64,000 nt of DNA from Larus michahellis (Eukaryota; Chordata; Aves; Charadriiformes; Laridae), in the NCBI RefSeq assembly GCF_964199755.1, contig NC_133900.1, positions 75,934,727 through 75,998,726 of the forward strand. The letters run 5' to 3'. A program made the translations under genes and the position numbers. The notes under the pieces were generated by a model. It saw nothing but the letters and a program-made list of their open reading frames with translations, had not been told where the DNA came from and ran no database searches. Of the stretch, positions 61,701-64,000 are shown one piece after another. The number at the start of each line of letters is the position of its first letter. Position 1 is the stretch's first letter.

Positions 61701-63267
61701 CTCCTCTTTCCAAGTAAGAGAACAAATTGACTGCACTCACCCGCAAATGATACACAGCTGGGTGCAGCAACAAGCCGTTTGGTCCTAAGGCGACACAGGG
61801 CTCTGGCACACCGGGAGGTGTGATGCTCCAACTGGTTCTGACGGGCTTCTCTTTCACACCTCCTCCCCTCTGCCCTGGAGATGGCGAGCGGTTAAAAAGG
61901 AACAGAAATGGGGCGCTGCTTGGTTTATGAGGGGAACAGAAGGAATTTTCCATCCTACAAATATAATCCCACGCCGTAACTTGTAAATAAATTATGCCGT
62001 ATTCAGACATGTTTTTAATGATGGTAAGAATCTTCTAAATTATAGATGATGGAATGAACTCCAGATTTACACAGACAGAAGTGTAATAAATTCTCATTCC
62101 CCAACAGGCCCAGGGAAAACTTGATATACTAAGTGAGAGGAGGCAAACTGTCCATTGAACATCCTGAGATGCTTTATAAGGCCTCCTCAATTCTATACGT
62201 AATACTTCGCCGATGGCAGTCTGCAATAGATACTAATTCCCCCTAAAACTTCAGGCTTTGCTGTGAGATCACTGCCAGGCTGCAAAAGTAATCTTAAAAC
62301 GGTAATGGTAAATCCTAAATCTGCCCCTATACCTCACCAGACAGCCTGAAAAACAGATATTTGTGGGATGGCGATGACCCTGGAGGCAGCGAGCAGAGAC
62401 GCTGGGGCAAAGCAGCTGGAAATAGCTCATGTGCTGCGAGGGGCACAGGAGCCCTGGTAACGTAGGAGATCACCATCCATGGTGCACTGCTGGACATGTC
62501 TGCAGGGCCGATGTCTCTTAGCAAGGTTTTGGCTCAGGGTTCAAAGATTCCGGGCCAGACTCCCTGGAAAAGCGACTGGGTTTGGAGAATTTAGCAAAGG
62601 CTGTGGTGCAACTGGGATAGAAATCAGTGATAGAAGGACCTGACCAGGGCTGCAGCTCGGAGGATAATCCTGGAGTGTCCCCACACACGCGTGCCCATCT
62701 GGTTAACGTGCCACAACTCTGAAAGAGTGCCTTGCCTGTGAAATGAAGCCCCTTGAACCACAAAGAGCCAGTTTCTGCTGAATTACACCCGAACCCCGGG
62801 TCAAATCACAGCACGGAGAATCCAGAGCAAACCATCCGTCTTCAGTTCAGACCACATTTGGTTCAGCGATTTTTTTTTTAATTATATTTTATTTTTTCCC
62901 CTGCTACAGCTGAGAGCAGAACGTGGCCCTCAGCCTGCTGAATAATAAAAATCAGAAAGATGACAAAGGAGAAAGCAGAGTTTAGCTCATATCAGAGTCT
63001 GAAAGTCGTCCTGAACTATTTGCCCTTGCAGCTTTTCCTTCACTGCTGTTGTTGCTCCCCCGTGTTCACACTGTGTCACTTCTAATAAACTAACCTCCAG
63101 TAAACAAGCAAAACATAAACGATCTACGCTCCCTGACACCAGCAGCAAAGTGTTCAAGTTCAAAAAGCTTTCTCCCAATGTCTGTGTTTCCATACCACCC
63201 AGCCACCTGCCTGTTGTTCAGAGGTCCCAGGGACCTGTTTTACTGCTGGATTTCCATTTCCCCAGCC

Positions 63268-63318
63268 TGGGAAAGCTGCTTCCATCCTTTCCTGGGAAAG
63301 CTGCTTCCATCCTTTCCC
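63268..63318. repeat. Tandem duplication of 25 bp
   Basis: GGGAAAGCTGCTTCCATCCT(TTCCT) occurs twice in succession. Confidence 0.85.
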
Positions 63319-63521
63319 GTATGCTATGTCCATGCTGGGAGCGCTTCTCCGGGTGGGAGCTCCACTGTGGGGTGCCAGAAGAACAACCCCCAGCTCCCTT
63401 CATGGCAGGAGCCCAGAAACAAGACCTGCAGCATGAAGTCTTCACGTGGGGACCTCTTTACTGCCCACCCCTTCAATAGCTCTGCTGGCACGAACTTTTA
63501 CTAATTACACAAACTTGAGCA

Positions 63522-63759
63522 TAGGAAGTTCCACCTAAACATGAGGAGGAACTTCTTTACTCTGAGGGTGGCAGAGCCCTGGCACAGGCTGCCCAGAGAG
63601 GTGGTGGAGTCTCCGTCTCTGGAGACGTTCCAAACCCGCCTGGACGCGTTCCTGTGCAACCTGCTCTGGGTGACCCTGCTCTGGCAGGGGGCTGGACTAG
63701 ATGATCTCCAGAGGTCCCTTCCGACCCTGACTGTTCTGTGATTCTGTCATTCTGTGATA
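63522..63759 (+). mobile_element. CR1 LINE 3' fragment, different subfamily
   Basis: It reads AGGAAGTTCCACCTAAACAT, TGGCACAGGCTGCCCAGAGA, GGGGCTGGACTAGATGATCT and ends TGTGATTCTGTCATTCTGTG. The terminal unit (ATTCTGT) and internal text differ from the other copies, pointing to another CR1 subfamily. Confidence 0.95.
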
Positions 63760-64000
63760 CATGAATACTAATTGCAGCATTACATGCAAAATAATTGAAG
63801 TTCCTGCCATGCTTCCCCACTGCTCCAGCTTTGCCCTGGAGCTCAGAAAGCCTCACCGTGGCAGCTCGCTGTCGCAGGGCTCCCCTGCCTGCCTGCTCAG
63901 CGTCCTTCTGGCCCTGCGTAAAATTGGTTTCGCATAATGAACACACTCAAGCACGGCCATGGAGTTGTTAGCTTTACTTCAGCAGTGCTTTTTAATACTC

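Larger units (their letters stand above)
47423..64000. other. Region upstream of NMU with no gene supported
   Basis: Neither strand gave a splice-flanked exon that I recognise. In other vertebrates the next gene beyond NMU is EXOC1L/EXOC1, and I saw no convincing exon of either. The stretch holds five CR1 fragments, a solo LTR, short tandem repeats and AT-rich blocks listed separately; the rest is unremarkable. Confidence 0.5.

Noticed and set aside
1-64000. CRISPR arrays, operons, tRNA or rRNA genes
   Set aside because: The window is avian nuclear DNA; no regularly spaced repeat array and no tRNA or rRNA sequence was recognised.

Overview
The window is nuclear DNA from a bird. Eleven CR1 LINE fragments are visible, several ending in the typical ATTCTATGA-type 3' repeats. 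There is also a solo LTR of an avian endogenous-retrovirus type. Genes have short exons in long introns, and two GC-rich promoter regions stand out. The species cannot be fixed from sequence alone. None of the open frames of 60 codons or more is a whole gene; the real coding content lies in small spliced exons on the minus strand.

Three genes are laid out head to tail on the minus strand, in the vertebrate order CLOCK - PDCL2 - NMU. (1) About 1-16,230 is read as the 5' part of CLOCK. It holds a CpG island with clustered NRF1-type and YY1-type motifs (about 15,150-16,230), long introns and three exon-like blocks with good splice sites (14,657-14,810; 4,601-4,702; 1,439-1,526). No CLOCK coding exon is inside the window, so this name rests on gene order. 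(2) 20,005-26,490 is PDCL2, a phosducin-like thioredoxin-fold chaperonin cofactor. All six coding exons are recognisable and every exon junction keeps phase, but the frame carries two nonsense codons (TAG in exon 3, TGA in exon 4). As sequenced it cannot encode the thioredoxin domain, and I call it a probable unitary pseudogene. (3) 31,311-47,011 is NMU (neuromedin U). It is complete in nine coding exons that join without a phase error into a 180-residue precursor with signal peptide, dibasic cleavage sites and a C-terminal RPRN-Gly-Arg-Arg amidation site.

Region by region: 1-14.6 kb, AT-rich CLOCK introns with one CR1; 15.1-16.2 kb, CpG-island promoter; 16.2-20.0 kb, spacer; 20.0-26.5 kb, PDCL2; 26.5-31.3 kb, spacer with a GC-rich patch and a CR1; 31.3-47.1 kb, NMU with two intronic CR1 copies; 47.1-64.0 kb, a region with no gene I can support, holding six CR1 fragments, a solo LTR with a 5-bp target-site duplication, short tandem repeats and a few AT-rich blocks that could be conserved noncoding elements.

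The three genes do not form a functional unit; they share a conserved neighbourhood. The points most worth following are the two-stop PDCL2, the Phe-to-Tyr change in the receptor-activating end of NMU, the (CTC)8 microsatellite that encodes the NMU signal-peptide core, and a phase-compatible open frame across CLOCK 5' exons.
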